From NCBI GenBank assembly GCA_002779605.1, contig PEWE01000002.1, positions 124,001-188,000 of the forward strand: DNA of 64,000 bases, in the 5' to 3' direction. The notes below the pieces were generated by a model. It saw only the letters and a list, made by a program, of their open reading frames with translations. It did not search any database and was not told where the DNA came from. The DNA comes from Zetaproteobacteria bacterium CG06_land_8_20_14_3_00_59_53 (GTDB taxonomy: Bacteria; Pseudomonadota; Zetaproteobacteria; Mariprofundales; Mariprofundaceae). A program made the position numbers and the translations under genes. This document shows, one piece after another, positions 1-11,496 of this stretch. Position 1 is the stretch's first letter, and every line of letters starts with the position of its first letter.

Positions 1-348
1 GAACCGATTTTTGTTGCATCGGATGCCGACTACGTGGACTACATCACCGAGTTGATGGGGGGGTTCGCCATCCCCTCCTTCCTGAAGGAATACCGAATCG
101 GTAAACAATACCTGTTCCTCGGCTTACGCATGCAGCGCGATACCGAACGCATGGTGCTCTCCGACATCATGTACGGTGCAGGTTCTCCTTCCGCCTGGGC
201 TTTGATTGCGGAACCCAATGCCAAGGAACGCCGCTTCTGCAAGAAAATGGGCATCGAGATCATTGAGTCGGATATCGATTCGCTGATTGCCGGTGCGACC
301 TCCATCATTGAAGAGGCCGCCGAAGAAACCATGCTGGTCGGCTGCTGA
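1..348 (+). CDS. SIR2-like domain protein, C-terminal fragment (5' cut by window)
   Basis: The frame is open from base 1 to a TGA at 346-348, giving about 115 residues with no start codon in the window. The pattern YLFLGLRMQRD followed later by ALIAEPNAKERRFCKKMGIEII resembles the end of SIR2-like NAD-binding domains, in which a strand carrying a GLR/GYS-type motif is followed by a residue about to leave the Rossmann fold. SIR2-family genes occur in some nif clusters. The missing N-terminal part would carry the NAD-binding motif, so the family call is tentative and comes from memory of the fold. It is followed by sodB in the same direction with a 41 bp gap. Confidence 0.45.
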   Translation, partial: EPIFVASDADYVDYITELMGGFAIPSFLKEYRIGKQYLFLGLRMQRDTERMVLSDIMYGAGSPSAWALIAEPNAKERRFCKKMGIEIIESDIDSLIAGATSIIEEAAEETMLVGC

Positions 349-389
349 ATGGGCCTGCGCCTGATCACTTCGGACAACGGAGCAACAGC

Positions 390-971
390 ATGACCTTCAC
401 CCTGCCCGCCCTGCCCTACGAAACCGATGCGCTGGCCCCGATGATTTCGAAAGAAACGCTCGAATTGCATTATGGCAAGCACCATGCCGCGTTTATAGCG
501 AATCTTAACAGGCTGGTTGTCGGTACGATCTTCGAGGATTCCACACTGGAATCGTTGATCTGCAAGTCCGACGGCGCCCTGTTCAATCATGCTGCTCAGG
601 CATGGAACCACCAGTTCTACTGGCAGTCGATGACGCCAAGGGGCAGCCGCGAGCCGAAAGGCGAACTGCTGCATGCCTTGGTGAGCGAGTTCGGCTCGTT
701 TGCTGCCATGAAACAGGAATTCACCACCGCTGCCGCGGGAAACTTCGGCTCCGGCTGGACATGGCTGGTGATGGATAGCAATAAACGCCTGTCCATCCTC
801 AACACGGGTAACGCTGACAATCCCATGCGCGAAGGGCTTACACCGCTTCTGTGCTGCGATGTATGGGAACATGCCTACTACATCGATTACCGCAATGTCC
901 GGGCAGACTATATCGAGGCGTTCTGGAAGTTGCTGGACTGGAAATTCGCAGCGGACAACTTCTCAGGGTAG
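390..971 (+). CDS. sodB: Superoxide dismutase [Fe]
   Basis: This 193-residue protein converts superoxide to oxygen and peroxide in the cytoplasm. The four metal ligands are visible as His27 (LHYGKHH), His74 (WNHQFYW), Asp157 and His161 (DVWEHAYY). Gln70 in NHAAQAWNH is the outer-sphere glutamine typical of the iron form; manganese enzymes carry it later, near a GDNP-type position. Length equals that of E. coli SodB. It opens a run of redox genes (rhodanese-ankyrin, glutaredoxin, BolA) at the edge of the nif island, which fits protection of Fe-S enzymes from superoxide. No sigma-54 promoter is seen in front of it. Confidence 0.93.
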   Translation: MTFTLPALPYETDALAPMISKETLELHYGKHHAAFIANLNRLVVGTIFEDSTLESLICKSDGALFNHAAQAWNHQFYWQSMTPRGSREPKGELLHALVSEFGSFAAMKQEFTTAAAGNFGSGWTWLVMDSNKRLSILNTGNADNPMREGLTPLLCCDVWEHAYYIDYRNVRADYIEAFWKLLDWKFAADNFSG

Positions 972-990
972 AAGCCAAGGGGGAAGAATC

Positions 991-1863
991 GTGAAACGGC
1001 AGGTCAAATCGAAACAGCAACGCTGCATGGAACAGCAATCCGGCAAACAGCAACAAACCGGCCCGAAACCGCCCGGCAAAACGAAGCGAACACCTGCATA
1101 CCGGGATATCAGCGTGGATGAGCTTCCCCGCTTCATGAAAGACCGCCGCCCCGTCGTGCTGGATATGCGCGATAGCATATCGTTCAAGGGAGGCCACCTT
1201 GAAGGCGCGCAACAAGCCGACGAGCTGCATATCCAGCGCCTGATGAAACACAAATCGCGTGCCGTTCTGGTCTATTGCTACCACGGTCATTCCAGCCGCG
1301 ATCTGGCCGAGTTCCTCTGCCAGATGGGCCTTACCGAGGTATTCAATCTTGCAGGCGGCTGGCAGGCACTGCACGACTACCTCGACAGGCAATCGAAACA
1401 GTTCTCCACCGGCTTGCAGGTATGGCTGCAGCAACATGGTTTTCGTGGAGAGGCGGAAGCCAGGCATGTCATCCACGCACGCATCGATCGCGCCATGAGC
1501 ACCCTGATGCTGGCTGCTCTGGACGGCGATGCGGATATCGCGCATGAACTGCTTGAACTCGGTGCGGACCTCCACGCTGAGAACAGCGACGGCAACCAGT
1601 CACTATGGTTCGCCTGCGTCTGCGCCAGCTTGCCGGTGATCGGTTTGCTGCTGCATGCCGGCGCGAACGTCAACCACATCAACCAGAACGGATACACCTG
1701 CCTGATGTATGCAGCCTCCACCGGCAAACTCGCGGTGGTTGAAGCCCTGCTCGCCGCCGGCGCGGATACGCATCTGCACACCCCGGATGGACTCGATGCC
1801 CTGGAGTTCTCCTCCACGCTGCCCGTGCTCAAACGACTGAAGGCCGCTTCTGCGATGCATTAA
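991..1863 (+). CDS. Rhodanese domain fused to ankyrin repeats
   Basis: The open frame reaches back to 859 inside sodB, but the GTG at 991 after a purine-rich GGGGGAAGAA stretch is the likely start, giving 290 residues. A basic, Gln-rich N-terminus of about 30 residues precedes a GlpE-like rhodanese domain with the active-site loop CYHGHSS. From about residue 165 three ankyrin-type repeats follow (LMLAALDGDADIAHELLELG, LWFACVCASLPVIGLLLHAG, LMYAASTGKLAVVEALLAAG). Rhodanese genes are known in nif clusters (for example rhdN of Azotobacter). The ankyrins suggest a docking role in sulfur handling, which is inference. The gene lies between sodB and a CGFS glutaredoxin. Confidence 0.8.
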   Translation: MKRQVKSKQQRCMEQQSGKQQQTGPKPPGKTKRTPAYRDISVDELPRFMKDRRPVVLDMRDSISFKGGHLEGAQQADELHIQRLMKHKSRAVLVYCYHGHSSRDLAEFLCQMGLTEVFNLAGGWQALHDYLDRQSKQFSTGLQVWLQQHGFRGEAEARHVIHARIDRAMSTLMLAALDGDADIAHELLELGADLHAENSDGNQSLWFACVCASLPVIGLLLHAGANVNHINQNGYTCLMYAASTGKLAVVEALLAAGADTHLHTPDGLDALEFSSTLPVLKRLKAASAMH

Positions 1864-1909
1864 CATGTCTGCAAGAAAGAAAAATCGATAAAACAAATTG
1901 GAGTAAGCT

Positions 1910-2224
1910 ATGAAAACTGAAGATAAAATCCGTGCACAACTCGCCGAAAATCCGATCATCCTTTACATGAAGGGTGTACCCGAAGCCCCGGAGTGCGGCT
2001 TTTCGGCCAAGGCCGTGGCGGCCATCAAATCAACCGGCGTGGACTTCGCCTATGTGAACATCCTTGCAGCCCCCTTCATCCGGGAAATGCTGCCGAGCAT
2101 CTCCGACTGGCCGACCTTTCCACAACTGTTCGTTAAAGGCGAGCTGGTCGGTGGCTGTGATATCATCGTGGACATGGCCGAAAGCGGAGAGCTGAAACCC
2201 CTGCTCACCGGCGCGGCATCCTAG
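1910..2224 (+). CDS. grxD: Monothiol glutaredoxin, Grx4/Grx5 type
   Basis: This 104-residue protein has the CGFS active site at residues 29-32, preceded by ILYMKG, and the glutathione-binding segments WPTFPQLFV and GGCDI. Proteins of this class bind a glutathione-ligated 2Fe-2S cluster across a dimer or with BolA, and act as cluster carriers rather than disulfide reductases. The BolA-like gene follows after one base, which supports that partnership directly. The start ATG at 1910 has GGAG nine bases upstream. A nif-linked copy (grx5nif) is known in Azotobacter, so delivery of clusters to nitrogenase maturation is a reasonable inference. Confidence 0.92.
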   Translation: MKTEDKIRAQLAENPIILYMKGVPEAPECGFSAKAVAAIKSTGVDFAYVNILAAPFIREMLPSISDWPTFPQLFVKGELVGGCDIIVDMAESGELKPLLTGAAS

Positions 2225-2225
2225 C

Positions 2226-2489
2226 ATGGAAGCCGAACTGGTCAGGCGCCGCATACTGGGCGTCTACGGCGATGCGAAAGTGTTCATCGAAGGTGAAGGA
2301 TGCAGCCTGGAAGTCCGCATCATCTCCGACGGCTTCACCAACATGCCTGTTTTGAACCGGCAAAAATCGATTATGAAACTGTTTGAAACGGAGTTGGCCA
2401 GCGGCGCCCTGCATGCACTCTCAATTAAGGCCAGAACACCTGCCGAAGCCAACGCATCCGTCTCGGGGCTGGTTCAACTCGACATGTGA
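2226..2489 (+). CDS. BolA/IbaG family protein
   Basis: The 87-residue product has the BolA fold signature: an early acidic glycine stretch (VFIEGEGCSLEVRIISDGF), a conserved central helix beginning NRQKSIMKLF, and a C-terminal segment ALHALSIKARTPAEA. BolA proteins pair with monothiol glutaredoxins to form a heterodimer holding a 2Fe-2S cluster. The gene starts two bases after the stop of the glutaredoxin gene, so the two are almost certainly co-translated. The strand order and short length match the IbaG subgroup better than stress-type BolA, but this is a by-eye call. Confidence 0.8.
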   Translation: MEAELVRRRILGVYGDAKVFIEGEGCSLEVRIISDGFTNMPVLNRQKSIMKLFETELASGALHALSIKARTPAEANASVSGLVQLDM

Positions 2490-2521
2490 AGATTCTTTGC
2501 AACCGGGGTTGAGCCGGCCCG

Positions 2522-3118
2522 TTAAGTGCTCGGCTCATCCTCGGGAGCGAAGCACACCTTGAAATCCGCGCAGGCATCGCAGGTCGGTGCCGGGCAGGCG
2601 ATAATACCCTCGCGTTCACAAAGCTGTTTATAGATGAATTTTTTCCATTTCATGTCGCGGGCATTGCGCTCTGCCAGCGGCGGGAAGTTCGCCTGCATCA
2701 TGGCGCTTAGATCCCTGCGACAGAACAGTCCCAGATCCTCCCACAGATGATGATGCCCCGCACAGCCGGCGATCACTATATCTGCGATCCATACCCGCTG
2801 CTCGTCGGTGTCCGCATAATTCTCTGCGAATAGCGCGGCCAGTTCCTGACGCTCCGGCATATCGCTCAATGGATCCCCGCCACCCCCTCGCGTGCGCGGA
2901 AGTGAAAAATCCGGAAAGAATCGCCGCATCATGGCTGCAAAGGATTCGGGGGTGAGGCCCATACGCTCGGGCAGCACCCCCTCTCCCGTCAGCCAGGATG
3001 CAAGCATGGACGCCAGGTAAACGGCATTCTCCCCGCCTGTTGATGTTGCCATCAGCTCGGAGAAAACCATCTGCCGGGCTTCCGGCATCCGATCAGTATT
3101 CGACAAGCACATCCTCAT
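2522..3118 (-). CDS. nifQ: NifQ, molybdenum donor for FeMo-cofactor synthesis
   Basis: NifQ delivers a Mo-Fe-S unit to NifEN for FeMo-co assembly. The 198-residue protein ends with the family cysteine pattern C-x4-C-x2-C-x5-C (CPAPTCDACADFKVC), preceded by the usual KWKKFIYKQLCE helix. The middle carries IVIAGCAGHHHLWEDLGL, also typical of the family. It is the last gene of the nifB operon. The ATG at 3118 overlaps the upstream ferredoxin gene by 26 bp; ATGs at 3112 and 3088 are possible alternatives and none has a strong ribosome site. The presence of nifQ agrees with a molybdenum enzyme and with the modABC genes elsewhere in the window. Confidence 0.93.
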   Translation of the reverse strand: MRMCLSNTDRMPEARQMVFSELMATSTGGENAVYLASMLASWLTGEGVLPERMGLTPESFAAMMRRFFPDFSLPRTRGGGGDPLSDMPERQELAALFAENYADTDEQRVWIADIVIAGCAGHHHLWEDLGLFCRRDLSAMMQANFPPLAERNARDMKWKKFIYKQLCEREGIIACPAPTCDACADFKVCFAPEDEPST

Positions 3119-3440
3119 CGCGAACGATCATCTGGCAGGCCAGGCGCCACGGGGACGGAAGATCGTCAACTTCCATCTTCTGGATCTCGGCCCGGGTCAG
3201 CTTGCCGTGTTCAACCAACACGGATTTCTCCTTGTCGGTCAGCGGCCCGCCCATGCGAGCCTTCGCGGAAAGCGGCGAAACCTTGATGATGCAGGTGCCG
3301 CAATCACCATCGCCGCAAGAGAAGTCGATCGGAATCTGGTTCGCCTTGGCGATCTTCAGCACTGTTTCGGTATGGCTGCCGGCTGTGGCATAGACGGTCT
3401 TGTCCTTATAGCCGGGATTGGTAAAGGTAATATTTGCCAT
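3093..3440 (-). CDS. 2Fe-2S plant-type ferredoxin, nif-associated
   Basis: The 115-residue protein carries the adrenodoxin/plant-type motif CGDGDCGTC (Cys42, 47, 50) and a fourth ligand in WRLACQM near residue 101. A strong AAGGAG site precedes the ATG. It is followed by nifQ with an overlap and preceded within 11 bp by a second 2Fe-2S ferredoxin of the same fold, so the pair looks like an old duplication that has diverged. It probably carries electrons to nitrogenase or to cofactor-making enzymes such as NifB. Which of the ferredoxins in this window serves which partner cannot be told from sequence. Confidence 0.88.
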   Translation of the reverse strand: MANITFTNPGYKDKTVYATAGSHTETVLKIAKANQIPIDFSCGDGDCGTCIIKVSPLSAKARMGGPLTDKEKSVLVEHGKLTRAEIQKMEVDDLPSPWRLACQMIVRDEDVLVEY

Positions 3441-3451
3441 GCTCTATCTCC

Positions 3452-3748
<297 letters not shown>

Positions 3749-3814
3749 TCAAATTAACCCCTCACGGGGCACAGCATTTCACTGTTCATCACGGAGACGG
3801 GACGACCGTTTCGG

Positions 3815-5092
3815 TCAGGCCATCTCCACAATCCTGTCTTCCTGCATGCCGGTCAGTTCACGGGCGATGGCGTGACCGAACTTGTCGCACGCCGCAAGCT
3901 CTTCGGACGTAGGTATCAACTTGATGCGCAGACCCTCGACCGGCACGCGCATCTTCAATCCGCGCAGGCGTTCCTCGACCATACGTACCGCCTCACCGCT
4001 CCAGCCGTAGGAACCGAACACCGCTGCCAGCTTTCCGCGTGTCGGTATCACGGCCAGCGAGGACAACAGATCCCAGACCGGCTTCACGGCATCGCCATTG
4101 ATGGTTGGGGTGCCGATCAGGATGGCATCGGCCTCTTCGATCAGGTCCACAAAAGGTGCGACTTCGCCGCCTTCCAGGTCGTACATGGATGCGCGCACGC
4201 CCTCGACCTCGCTGACTGCCGCATAAACGGCCTCGGCCATACGGGCCGTGCTTCCGTAAGCGCTGATGTAAAAGATAAGCAGGGTTTTTTCATGTCCTGT
4301 TTCGCTATGCAGCATGGGTGAGGAAAGCCGCCGGTAATGTGCCGGGTACTGCTTCGGCCGGTCGCGCAGAATCGGACCGTGCGCGGGTGCAATGCAGTGC
4401 AGGTCCAGCGGTTCGATGAGTTCAAGAGCCTGCACCACGAATTCACGGAACGGTCGCATGATGTGCGCGTAGTAGTATTCGAACGAGAAACGGAAATCCC
4501 CAACGCTGTCGTTGAACAAGCGCGCATCGCAATAATGGCAGCCGAACACATCACCGGAGAACAGGACCCGTTCCTCTACCAACCATGTGCACTGCGTATC
4601 GGGCCAATGCAGATAAGGTGTATGCAGGAAGCTCAGCGTGCGATCACCCAGACTGATCGAATCACCGGTCATCACCGGGGTGAATTCAAAGGCATCGTGT
4701 TTGAGAAGCGCCTTGAGCATGGTCTGCGCACGCTGCGAAATAAACAGTCGCGCCTGCGGGGCGCGACGCATCAATTCAGGCAATGCTCCCGAATGATCCG
4801 GCTCAAGATGATTGAGCACGATATACTTGATCTCGCTGTAATCGGTCACACTCTCCAGACGCTGGAAGAACACATCGGAGAAGCCTTCCTTGACGGTATC
4901 GATGACAGCCACGCCTTCGCTGCCGCGCACCACATAGGCATTGTAGCTGGTACCGTTGGCGGTCTTCAGGATGATGTCGAAGCTGCGCAGCGTCGGGTCC
5001 AGCGCTCCGATCCAGTGCACACGATCAGACAAGGCGACTGCCTTGTCCTGCAAACCGGGAGCAGTCACAGGCTGCAACGCCGCATCATTCAC
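3815..5092 (-). CDS. A-type flavodiiron protein (FprA), oxygen or NO reductase
   Basis: Flavodiiron proteins reduce oxygen to water or NO to N2O. Residues about 20-250 form the metallo-beta-lactamase domain with the diiron motif HLEPDHSG, then HWPDT, SGDVFG and PAHGP. A flavodoxin domain follows (IFYISAYGSTARMAEAV, GTPTINGD, FGSYGWSG). The frame is open to an ATG at 5140, but the GTG at 5092 forms a GTGA overlap with the stop of nifO and is preferred; it gives about 425 residues. Placement in the nifB operon argues for scavenging oxygen near cofactor assembly. Electron supply from the adjacent 2Fe-2S ferredoxins is plausible but inferred. Confidence 0.9.
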   Translation of the reverse strand: MNDAALQPVTAPGLQDKAVALSDRVHWIGALDPTLRSFDIILKTANGTSYNAYVVRGSEGVAVIDTVKEGFSDVFFQRLESVTDYSEIKYIVLNHLEPDHSGALPELMRRAPQARLFISQRAQTMLKALLKHDAFEFTPVMTGDSISLGDRTLSFLHTPYLHWPDTQCTWLVEERVLFSGDVFGCHYCDARLFNDSVGDFRFSFEYYYAHIMRPFREFVVQALELIEPLDLHCIAPAHGPILRDRPKQYPAHYRRLSSPMLHSETGHEKTLLIFYISAYGSTARMAEAVYAAVSEVEGVRASMYDLEGGEVAPFVDLIEEADAILIGTPTINGDAVKPVWDLLSSLAVIPTRGKLAAVFGSYGWSGEAVRMVEERLRGLKMRVPVEGLRIKLIPTSEELAACDKFGHAIARELTGMQEDRIVEMA

Positions 5093-5520
5093 GGTAACGG
5101 CTCGGAAATGGCACAGGGATGACTCCCGGACTGTGTGCATGTCTGCACATCACCATCCGCATGCGGCGAGGATTCTCCGAACACGCACAACAGCGCATCT
5201 TCGTCGAATCCGCACATAAATTTCCCGTCGCAGCGGATCAGCGGACGGCGGATCAGCAGGGGATCGGCCAGCATCAGATGCAACGCCTCATCCTCCGCCA
5301 GTCTCTCCGGCACAATCTCGCCGCTCCTGATGCGTGGCGCCGATGCATTAAACCACGCGAACACAGGCATCTCCCCGAAATACGGACGCAGCCCCGCAGC
5401 CGTCCATGGCTCGCTCAGCAGGTTCATCTCGACAAGACGATGGCCGGCCTGTTTCAGCAGCTTCTTCTGCCGCGTATTGTTGATGCAGCCCGGCTTCTCG
5501 TAGAAGGTGATAAGTGCCAC
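5089..5520 (-). CDS. nifO: NifO, ArsC-like nitrogenase-associated protein
   Basis: The 143-residue protein has the thioredoxin-fold arrangement of the ArsC family: ITFYEKPGCINNTRQKKLL at the N-terminus and LLIRRPLIRCDGKFMCGFD in the middle. This matches the nitrogenase-associated ArsC subfamily (NifO), which has been linked to molybdenum use and nitrate tolerance of nitrogen fixation. A single cysteine sits in the active-site loop. The last 35 residues are Cys- and His-rich and weakly conserved. It lies six bases after the ferredoxin gene and overlaps the flavodiiron gene, so it is part of the nifB operon. Confidence 0.85.
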   Translation of the reverse strand: MALITFYEKPGCINNTRQKKLLKQAGHRLVEMNLLSEPWTAAGLRPYFGEMPVFAWFNASAPRIRSGEIVPERLAEDEALHLMLADPLLIRRPLIRCDGKFMCGFDEDALLCVFGESSPHADGDVQTCTQSGSHPCAISEPLP

Positions 5521-5525
5521 GACGA

Positions 5526-5804
5526 TTACCTTGCCTGAATCTCCGCCATCGCCTCCGCCAGTTTTTCAGGCGGGATACCGGTCAGGGAGCCCGGAGGATT
5601 CATCGCCTCCCCGAAGTGATCGAGGATCGCACCCTCGATCGGACAGATACTGGCGCACTGCGGCTGGGCGAAATCACCCTCGCACTCGGTGCATTTACCG
5701 GCATCGATCATGAAATGTGGCCTGGCATCATAGATCGCATCGCTCGGGCACACCGGCAGGCAGGCCCAACAATTCACGCAGGATTCGATAATGGATAACG
5801 ACAT
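5526..5804 (-). CDS. fdxN: 2[4Fe-4S] ferredoxin, FdxN type
   Basis: The 92-residue protein holds two 4Fe-4S motifs, CVNCWACLPVCP and CTECEGDFAQPQCASICP; the second has the eight-residue insertion between cysteines seen in nif-linked ferredoxins such as FdxN and Azotobacter Fd. FdxN is known to reduce NifB and support FeMo-co synthesis. The gene follows nifB by nine bases, which fits that role. A GGAGG site precedes the ATG. The region after residue 65 is a helical tail not needed for cluster binding. Confidence 0.9.
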   Translation of the reverse strand: MSLSIIESCVNCWACLPVCPSDAIYDARPHFMIDAGKCTECEGDFAQPQCASICPIEGAILDHFGEAMNPPGSLTGIPPEKLAEAMAEIQAR

Positions 5805-5813
5805 ACTGCCTCC

Positions 5814-7295
5814 TTACGCCGCAGCCGCGGCTGCATTTTCCGCGAGCATTCCGGCTGCACCCATTTCTTCATAGACAGCGGCCACCGCCTCCTCGATGGG
5901 CTCCATGGCGTGTTCGCCATTCGGCCGGATGCCGGCTTTTTCGAGTTCGTCCCACGGTTCGAAGCCGATCTTCGAACACAACACCACTTCGCAGCCCGAA
6001 AGCGCGCGGATCGTCGTGGTCAGTGCACTTTCCTTCTCACCGCAGGTGTCGTCACCGATGCAATACTGATCCGCCTTGCGATGCCCGATGAAGCGCACCC
6101 CTGCCGGAGATGCCTCGTAGACAAGAAACTCTCTGGCATGACCGAAGTGCTGATTGATCACCCCGCTGCCCGTGGTGGCCACGGCCATCAGCACCGGACG
6201 GCTGGTCGCCGGTACATTGATGCCCGCAGGCGCGGCCCTGCCTTCTTCCTCGGCCAAAGCCCTGGCGATGGACTGGTGCACAGCGGCACGCCTGACCATG
6301 GCCTCGGCGTAATCGATCTCCATGTCCTCGATCTTGTCCATGGTGAATTCCTCACCACGATCCTCGCCCAGCATGCCCACCGCATCGGCGCGGCACTGGC
6401 GGCAGTGGCGCATCATGTTCATATCGCCGGCACAGGCATCCTGCAGGTCGGACAGCTCTTCGGGAGACGGGCCGCGCTGACCCATCACACCGTAGAAAGT
6501 GCCGTGCTCGGCTTCGGCGATCAGCGGCATCACATTGTGCAGGAATGCACCCTTGGCCTTGACGATGCGCGAGACTTCCTTGAGATGCTCATCGTTCACG
6601 CCGGGAATCAGCACGGAGTTGACCTTCACCAGAATGCCCCGCTCGACCAGCATCTCCAGTCCCTTCTGCTGTTGCTCGATGAGAATCTTTGCGGCCTTCA
6701 CGCCCTTGATCCGGCGGTTGTTCCAGTAGATCCACGGATAGATCTTCGCGCCCACCTCCGGATCGACACAGTTGATGGTGATGGTCACATGATCGATGTT
6801 GTGTTTTGCCAGTTCGTCCACGGCATCCGGCAGGGCCAGACCGTTGGTGGACACGCACAGCTTGATGTCCGGCGCTTTCTCGGAAAGCTCGCGAAAGGTT
6901 TCAAAGGTACGCTCGGGATTGGCCAGCGGGTCGCCGGGCCCGGCAATGCCCAGTACCGTCATCTGCGGGATATTGGCGGCCACAGCCATGGTCTTCTTCA
7001 CTGCCTGCGCAGGTGTCAGCAGCTCGGAGACCACGCCCGGACGGGATTCGTTGGCGCAATCGTATTTACGATTGCAGTAATGGCACTGGATGTTGCAGGC
7101 GGGCGCCACGGCCACATGCATGCGGGCAAAGTAATGATGTGCCTTCTCGGAATAGCACGGGTGATTCTCCACCTTCTCGCGAATATGATCGGGAAGCCGG
7201 TTCACCTGATCGTCGGTCGAACCGCATGAGCCGGCAGAACAACCACCTGCAGGTTTATCCTCATTCTTTTCCTGTCCCAGTACCATCAACTCCAT
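5814..7295 (-). CDS. nifB: NifB, radical SAM enzyme making the FeMo-co core (NifB-co)
   Basis: NifB fuses two 4Fe-4S units and inserts a carbide from SAM to give NifB-co. The radical SAM motif C-x3-C-x2-C is CNIQCHYC, at residues 67-74 counted from the preferred ATG at 7295, which has a GGAGGT site six bases upstream; an in-frame ATG at 7313 lacks one. A second group, RHCRQCRADAVGMLGED, ends the barrel. From about residue 360 a NifX-like domain follows (LMAVATTGSGVINQHFGHAREFLVYE), so this is the long two-domain form. A sigma-54 promoter and two NifA sites lie upstream. Confidence 0.96.
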   Translation of the reverse strand: MELMVLGQEKNEDKPAGGCSAGSCGSTDDQVNRLPDHIREKVENHPCYSEKAHHYFARMHVAVAPACNIQCHYCNRKYDCANESRPGVVSELLTPAQAVKKTMAVAANIPQMTVLGIAGPGDPLANPERTFETFRELSEKAPDIKLCVSTNGLALPDAVDELAKHNIDHVTITINCVDPEVGAKIYPWIYWNNRRIKGVKAAKILIEQQQKGLEMLVERGILVKVNSVLIPGVNDEHLKEVSRIVKAKGAFLHNVMPLIAEAEHGTFYGVMGQRGPSPEELSDLQDACAGDMNMMRHCRQCRADAVGMLGEDRGEEFTMDKIEDMEIDYAEAMVRRAAVHQSIARALAEEEGRAAPAGINVPATSRPVLMAVATTGSGVINQHFGHAREFLVYEASPAGVRFIGHRKADQYCIGDDTCGEKESALTTTIRALSGCEVVLCSKIGFEPWDELEKAGIRPNGEHAMEPIEEAVAAVYEEMGAAGMLAENAAAAAA

Positions 7296-7349
7296 GGCGA
7301 CCTCCAGTGTCATTGTCGCCCGCTAAAAAGCGGATCATCGACCTGTCAC

Positions 7350-7365
7350 TGCAAGACCTGTGCCT
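7350..7365 (-). promoter_or_regulatory. Sigma-54 promoter of the nifB operon
   Basis: On the minus strand this reads AGGCACAGGTCTTGCA, matching GG-N10-GC and the wider consensus TGGCAC-N5-TTGCA in all but the first base. The transcription start would be near 7339, leaving a leader of about 44 bases to the preferred ATG. Confidence 0.8.
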
Positions 7366-7425
7366 TGAGGCATGCCTGCGTTAGTTACTGATTTTGCATG
7401 GTTTTTTTATATTGCGTGATGCGAG

Positions 7426-7441
7426 TGTCACGAACGTTACA
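7426..7441. promoter_or_regulatory. NifA upstream activator site (nifB, proximal)
   Basis: TGTCACGAACGTTACA is an exact TGT-N10-ACA NifA site about 95 bp upstream of the predicted nifB transcription start. Confidence 0.75.
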
Positions 7442-7458
7442 GACAATCGCGTGTCGTT

Positions 7459-7474
7459 TGTCCGATTCCGCACA
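7459..7474. promoter_or_regulatory. NifA upstream activator site (nifB, distal)
   Basis: TGTCCGATTCCGCACA is a second TGT-N10-ACA site, 33 bp from the first measured start to start, about three helical turns, so both sites face the same side of the DNA. Confidence 0.7.
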
Positions 7475-7520
7475 GTCCTGTACATCAGACAGTGCGACGA
7501 CTCCGCCGCACGGGCGGCCG

Positions 7521-10716
<3,196 letters not shown>

Positions 10717-10740
10717 ATTTCTCCGGCCCCCCCCAGCAAC

Positions 10741-10756
10741 TGTCGCAAACACCACA
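10741..10756. promoter_or_regulatory. NifA upstream activator site (rnf, proximal)
   Basis: TGTCGCAAACACCACA fits TGT-N10-ACA and sits about 120 bp upstream of the predicted rnfA transcription start, the usual distance. Confidence 0.7.
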
Positions 10757-10845
10757 CATTCAGACCTGCCTGTTTCTTATGCACCGGCACCGAAAAACGC
10801 CTAACAACAAGCCATTTCACAGCCTCGTTGCGCGCGACCCGCCAG

Positions 10846-10861
10846 TGGCACCGTTCCTGCG
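10846..10861 (+). promoter_or_regulatory. Sigma-54 promoter of the rnf operon
   Basis: TGGCACCGTTCCTGCG matches TGGCAC-N5-TTGC except for CTGC in the -12 box. The start would be near 10872, giving a 23-base leader to rnfA with an AAGGAA ribosome site. Confidence 0.75.
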
Positions 10862-10894
10862 AATCGTGCGCATGATGAATAAGGAATCCATATC

Positions 10895-11476
10895 ATGACC
10901 GACCTGCTACTGGTGATGATCGGCACTGCACTGGTCAATAATGTTGTACTGGTCAAATTTCTCGGCCTGTGCCCGTTCATGGGCGTGTCCAACAAGCTGG
11001 AGACAGCCATCAGCATGGGCTTTGCCACCACCTTTGTGCTGACCCTGGCCGCCATCTCCAGCTGGATGCTGGAAACCTTCGTGCTGGAACCCTTCGACCT
11101 GCTCTACCTGCGCATCATCTCCTTCATTCTGGTGATCGCCGCGGTGGTGCAGTTCACCGAGATGTTCATCAAGAAGATGAGCCCCGGCCTTTATCAGTTG
11201 CTTGGCATCTTCCTGCCCCTGATCACCACCAATTGCGCCGTGCTCGGCGTTGCCCTGCTCAGCGTGCAGCAGAAAAGCGGCTTCTTCGATGCCGCTGTGT
11301 ACGGTTTCGGCTCGTCCATCGGTTTCACGCTGGTCATGGTGCTGTTCTCCGGACTTCGCGAGCGCCTCGCACTGGCCGATGTGCCGCGCAGCTTCGCCGG
11401 AGCCCCCATCGGAATCATCGTTGCATCGATTCTATCGCTGGCTTTCATGGGCTTCAGCGGCCTGCCAAGTCATTAG
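10895..11476 (+). CDS. rnfA: RnfA, membrane subunit of the Rnf ferredoxin:NAD oxidoreductase
   Basis: The Rnf complex uses an ion gradient to push electrons from NADH to ferredoxin in diazotrophs. This 193-residue subunit has six hydrophobic segments and the family motifs [16 protein letters not shown] and [10 protein letters not shown]; the cysteines in these two motifs are known ligands of an intramembrane 2Fe-2S cluster shared with RnfE. The protein is pseudo-symmetrical with RnfE in topology. It is the first gene of a tightly packed rnfABCDGEH operon beside nifLA and under its own NifA-type promoter. Confidence 0.95.
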   Translation: MTDLLLVMIGTALVNNVVLVKFLGLCPFMGVSNKLETAISMGFATTFVLTLAAISSWMLETFVLEPFDLLYLRIISFILVIAAVVQFTEMFIKKMSPGLYQLLGIFLPLITTNCAVLGVALLSVQQKSGFFDAAVYGFGSSIGFTLVMVLFSGLRERLALADVPRSFAGAPIGIIVASILSLAFMGFSGLPSH

Positions 11477-11496
11477 AGAGAGCACGGAGGTCAATC

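Noticed and set aside
5910-7229. A 439-residue plus-strand frame opposite nifB
   Set aside because: It is the antisense shadow of the nifB coding frame; composition is His- and Leu-rich and no motif is seen.
10969-11496. 5' extension of the rnfB frame through rnfA
   Set aside because: The extension is out of frame with rnfA and Arg/His-rich; the ATG at 11497 has a good ribosome site and starts the expected membrane helix.
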